In this document: positions 59,801-64,000 of the stretch, piece after piece | Layout: each line of letters begins with the position of its first letter | Position numbering within the stretch: position 1 is the stretch's first letter | DNA from: Spirodela intermedia | Lineage: Eukaryota; Streptophyta; Magnoliopsida; Alismatales; Araceae | Assembly: GCA_902729315.2 (NCBI GenBank) | Contig: LR746279.1 | Location: 2,012,501 to 2,076,500 of the forward strand | Direction: 5' to 3' | DNA: 64,000 nt | Notes under the pieces: generated by a model | Database searches by the model: none | What the model was told of the DNA's origin: nothing | What the model saw: the letters and a program-made list of their open reading frames with translations, nothing else | Position numbers and translations under genes: made by a program

Positions 59801-62800
59801 AGAAAGGGCACTTGTTTGGGACAAAGATGCAAAGGAATGCAGCATCAATGCATCTGGATATGACACACCAACAATTCCAGCAGAATTATAGTCCTCTGCT
59901 GATTGACTGGCATCATGAGTCGTATTAACACCAATGCCGTTGCCTTTCTCAACAACAAAGCCATTAGTACTACCTGTAAAAATGAACAGAAAGTGAGTAT
60001 CACGCTCTCATTATGAACATTTGTGAAGTTCACAGGTAGTGTTAAAGTGCATTCATGAGGTAGGAAAGAGCACCTAGTATCCTCTTTAGTCATTGGAAAA
60101 TTAAGCTTACCGATAGTTGCTGCTTTGTGAGACAAGACATCAGGCACCTCCCAGGATGTTTCACCAGTTAAGATATTCCAATAATAATATCTATTGGTTT
60201 GTTCATCCACTACAACCTTCCATCCATCAATAGAATCACCTGTACTTTGAATTTCAGAAACAGTAGACCCACATGCATCAGCTGTCGAATCAGCATTTAG
60301 CACATCCGGAGGATGTATGTCATTCTCTCCGACATCGTTTCCACTGATATTATTAGCTACATCAACTTCATCTGCGACTTTTTCTATGTCACCAGGATCC
60401 ATTCCACGATCTGTACTGCATTCTGCATTTCCATTATCGTTGCCATGGCCATTTTCCTAAAATAAAGAGGAAATGAATCAAAGTGACGCAAATAAAAACC
60501 TGGAAACAAATAAAAAACGCATAGATTTACTTTGACATGGAGCACAAAGGTAAAAGGACGCAACCATATATGTAATGTAGGCATACGCAGAATATTAGTA
60601 CCATGAATTTGATCTCTTTGTTATCTGTAGCTGTTGGAAATGGAGAAAAAAAAACCTAATCACGGAGGACAGAGGGGAGATCGGCGGAAACAACCTAAAG
60701 ATTTATTCACCTCTAACCCCCATGAGGAACCTTACACGATTTTGCAAAACACCCTCAATATTTTACATAATTTTCTTACAACCTAGAATTTCCAACACCC
60801 TCCCTCAAAATGAACTTTGGAAAAGTTCATCTTGACTAAGTTGCTGATGACGAAAATTTTGCCCTCTGAGCATTCACTTGTTAGTGATGACGAAGATCCG
60901 TTGTGACAGCAACTCTCCCTGTGATGGTAGTCAAAGATGACCACTGCTGAGGTTGTGGATTCGTTGATACCTTTGGCTCCTCTCGTAGTCACGAGATAGT
61001 TGACAAAGTGGCACCAAGTATGATGAGAGTATCCCTCTGCTCGGAGATCTGCATAATGTCAAGATCTCAGCTATGACGATTGATGTGATGATGGGGCTCA
61101 GCTATCAGGAGAGGTGCAGGCCAGCACCCCTCCCACTGGTTGAGTAATGAACTCGCGGAGGAACTGGAAGGTGAAGGCCATTTCTATGAAGGTAGAGGTG
61201 AGCAGACACCACCAGACAATATGGACTGTAGCAACGTGGACTGTGGAGAACTTTGGTCGCCAGACTAGGGAAGACATAGAACTGATACAGAACAGAGGGA
61301 GACGGACTGAGGAGGACGGAATACGACACTGAACTGAGACAAGCGTGGATGAGAGAAGCTGATTTTACTGCTCTCAAGAATGCCGATGAAGTTGGAAACA
61401 ATGGTAATGAACCTAGATACTTCAACCTCTAGACAGAAGGCTTGATGTAGACAGAAATGACACCAATAAACTTGAAGATGTCGTTGATGAACCTGCTGCT
61501 GATGAACTCAGATATACTGTCAAATGACAGATGGAGATCACTCTCAAACAAACGAGACAGAGCAAGATCAGTGCTCTCTCGTCGTAGAACTGCCTCACTG
61601 ACAGAGGACCTCACTGGAAGAGGAGGCGACGCTGGAGTGCTGGCAGAGATGACATCAACAGAGGTGGTAACTTGTGACTCCAGCAAGAAGAAAAACTGGT
61701 CGTCCCTAGACAAGAGGACTGACGGAAGTAGAACCGCTCTGAATGGCGGACTGCTCGAAATGGCAGGATATCACGCCTATAAACGGCGGAAAGATAACAC
61801 GCCTCAAATCAAGAAAGAAGTGCTCCATGATGAAACCCTAGCCGGACAAAGCCAATGCTGAACAGAGGCAGCACCAGTGGGACTCCCTCAGGTAGGAGGC
61901 GCCAAACATAGGCGGCAGCAGTGGTGCTCCCTCAGGTAGGAAATGTCAAACAAGAGCTGATGAAACCCTAGCGGAACGAACCCGCTCTGATATCATGTTG
62001 GCAATAGAGAAAAAAAACCTAACGGCAGAAACTCCTCAACATTCATTCACCTCTAACCCTATTATATAGGAAGGAACCTTACACAATTTTGCAAAACACC
62101 CTCAGTCTTTTACATAATTTTCCTACGACCTAGAATTTCCAACAGTAGCTAAGCATAGTTCATGCATTAACATTCAATGATATATGACACATGGGACTGT
62201 CGTCCATAGAAGTGAAAAGCCTGAAATTTCATGATATTTTATAGCATCGATGGGAATTTTAATAATGGTAAAGCATGCTGCAAAATGGACAAGGATGTGA
62301 ATAAGAATATGTGTCTCATCAATTCCACCAGAGTGGTTTTCAAAACCAAAATTCTGTAATGATATCATACTATACCGAATTGACCTAGAAAACTTGGATT
62401 CAGGCATGCTAAATAAATTTCAAAGATGTAGAGAGAGAATCAATTTAACCAGAAATTTCACAATGAAAATAATTTTCAGTCTGCAATTGTCCAAGGAAAA
62501 GTATTCACTGATTGAAGGTCTCAGAAAAACTTTTTAACAGCTTCACGAATGTGGTAGAAGTTCACTCAAAATAGATGAATGAAAAAGGTAAATAACATAA
62601 AATTAGATGCATCTATAAGATGACATGTACATTGTTTGTATACTTCACGTGGCTTCCTGACAAAAGCCTCCAAAGATTAAACTGAAACATTAAATTACCA
62701 TAAATGACGATGTGCAATTAATACCTGAATAGAATCGGCATCCAAATTCTCCTCAACCTCTATCTTGGGTTCTGTAGTCACATCGTCATTCGCCTCGTCA

Positions 62801-64000
62801 TCACTATATTGCCCAAGCAAAAGTAACGGGTTTTCCTGTTTCTGACCTGAGAAACAAAAAATATCCGTCAGATAACCTAAAAAGTACAAGCAATCTGGAA
62901 CGGTCAGAAATTCTAACCAAACACAAAAAATCAGAGACATTTAAGACGTTTTTTGTCACATGAAAATTGTAAAACTACAAGGCCTTACTACACACACATA
63001 TTGGTAAACAACCACTGTGTGCAGAAGTAAATGTTAGGAGATACAAACCAAATAAAGCTAGTGATGTACGAACCGAGAAGGCAACACCTTTGTGCCGATG
63101 CCACCAAAATGCTTAGATGCTGCCAGAAAGATCAAAACATATTGGGAGTCATTCATTTTCACTGTGGCCCAATCTGATCCAAGTTTGAACGTTCTGGAGA
63201 CCACAGCTGCCATACAACAGGTCCTGTACAATAACTCCAAATTCCGACCAAAAACAGCTGTGTATGCAATCTTCTCTATATATTCCTTTGAACAAAAATC
63301 GACGGAACCCACCTGAAGTAGATGGTGAACTGGGGACTCCAGCATGGTGATCTTGATCTGGATCCCCTGTAACTTCCTCATTTGAAGGCTTGCTGACCAT
63401 CTCTTCTGGAAATGAGGCGAACAGTTCCGATGTTAAGGTATGTTTTTACAAACTAATGTCAAAGTTAATCAACTTCCAAACAATGAAAAGAAAAATCACG
63501 CCTAGCAACAAAATTTAAAAAAAAACTAAAGACGACAAGAAAAATGCAATGAAAACAGTCATGAATCGAACCATCTCTATGGCAGAATGGAAAAACTAAA
63601 ATCTCCTATGAAATGGTTTATAGCTCAGAAATCGATTGGTCAGAGCGCGTTATAGCCTTTTAATGGAAGAAACCCACGGCCATAACAAAAAGGGGAAATA
63701 TTTGTGATGATTTAGAGGATCTTGCGAAATTGACAGCCCTGGGGCTTTCAAACTACAATAGGCAACGACATTTTCCCTGAGTCAATATGATCCAATATTA
63801 TGTACCCCTCCCGGAATAACACTCATCCATATACTAATCTTCAGGTTTTTTTTTCTTTACAATCTCACACAACCGACAGAGGAATAAACCATAAAAAAAC
63901 AAAAAACCCGAAAACGTCCGCAGAGGAACGTAGTCGAAATCGCTTACCAGTGGGTTCCGCAAAGAGATCCAACTTCACCCTCCGACCAGCGGCGCTCTTC
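56822..64000 (-). CDS. WW-domain protein, FNBP4-like, 3' eleven exons (5' end outside window)
   Basis: Exons seen, in transcript order: 64000(partial)-63948, 63405-63313, 62846-62725, 60456-60111, 59973-59634, 59500-58215, 58137-58058, 57969-57874, 57760-57687, 57402-57264, 56905-56822. Phases agree and encode 903 residues plus the stop. Features in order: RRVKLDLFAEPT; NPLLLLGQYSDDE (FNBP4 signature); first WW domain (DGWKVVVDEQTNRYYYWN..ETSWEVP); an acidic/Ser-rich region; a proline-rich stretch (IPPPPPEDDAVPPPPPPEEP); KKRTLAVAPTLRSNKKVSSL; a coiled basic region; and a C-terminal WW domain (LPSGWQVYWDESSKEVYYGN..ETTWVRP) split between the last two exons. WW domains bind proline-rich ligands, and FNBP4 relatives are linked to splicing or formin complexes. 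The plant protein's role is not settled. The intron 60457-62724 hosts a retroelement. Confidence 0.9.
60632..62144 (-). mobile_element. TRIM-type non-autonomous LTR retrotransposon in WW-gene intron
   Basis: Two short LTRs at 60632-60797 (166 bp) and 61996-62144 (149 bp) share TGTTGG...ATTTCCAACA ends and AACCTTACAC.ATTTTGCAAA-type interiors. The size difference is mostly one extra block in the left copy. The unit is flanked by a perfect 5-bp duplication, GTAGC, at 60627-60631 and 62145-62149. Read on the minus strand, the right LTR is followed by TGATATCAGAGC, one mismatch from the initiator tRNA-Met primer-binding site. The purine tract GAGGGAGGG sits immediately before the other LTR. The 1.2-kb interior has no gag or pol similarity. 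It lies in sense orientation to the host gene. Confidence 0.9.

Overview
This is a nuclear genomic window from a flowering plant. The genes are split by spliceosomal GT-AG (and some GC-AG) introns. The families are plant-specific: an SBT5-type subtilase, a DUF868 protein, the Pol IV/V subunit NRPD4/NRPE4 and a CBL calcium sensor. Intergenic DNA is AT-rich and full of decayed Ty1/copia and Ty3/gypsy sequence, and GA/CT microsatellites are abundant. Several genes (aldolase, subtilase, DUF868) have very GC-rich exons, which fits a monocot (possibly a magnoliid) better than a eudicot; this is an inference from composition only.

Left third (1-24 kb): a duplication-rich block. A cytosolic class I fructose-bisphosphate aldolase gene (2608-4373, +) is almost complete but has lost its ATG and carries one internal TAA. 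Pieces of the 5' part of the same gene recur at 1-0.5 kb (+) and, inverted, at 18.5-18.9 and 20.87-20.98 kb. These lie in or near a 1.6-1.7 kb inverted repeat whose arms are about 15.7 kb apart. Between the arms is an intact 11-exon subtilase gene (8140-12401, -). A broken copy of its first two exons and upstream region lies at 14.95-15.63 kb. A 1.8-kb solo LTR with a 5-bp target duplication (12960-14765) sits between the two. Further right are a pair of direct dispersed repeats, a 5' LTR/PBS/gag fragment, a 0.5-kb GA tract and a copia relic.

Middle (25-36 kb): a compact, apparently functional gene cluster. It holds a DUF868 gene (+), an SFT2-like vesicle-transport gene (-, 4 exons) and an NRPD4/NRPE4-like gene (-, 8 exons). 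Several local tandem duplications lie in their introns and spacers.

36-45 kb: a TE graveyard. A degenerate gypsy element on the minus strand shows a reverse-transcriptase and an integrase relic in the expected order, and a plus-strand gypsy 3' pol end abuts it.

Right third (45-64 kb): a CBL2/3-like calcium sensor (-, 8 coding exons) is divergent from a SEC-C-motif protein gene (+, 5 exons). A 150-bp minisatellite follows. Then comes the 3' part of a two-WW-domain, FNBP4-like gene (-, running off the right edge), which has a well-preserved 1.5-kb TRIM-type LTR retroelement in an intron.

All exon models were assembled by hand from splice signals, reading-phase continuity and remembered family sequence. 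No database search was run. No prokaryotic-type system, tRNA, rRNA or CRISPR array was seen, and I found nothing that amounts to a new biological system; the value here is in gene models, pseudogenes and nested-element structure.
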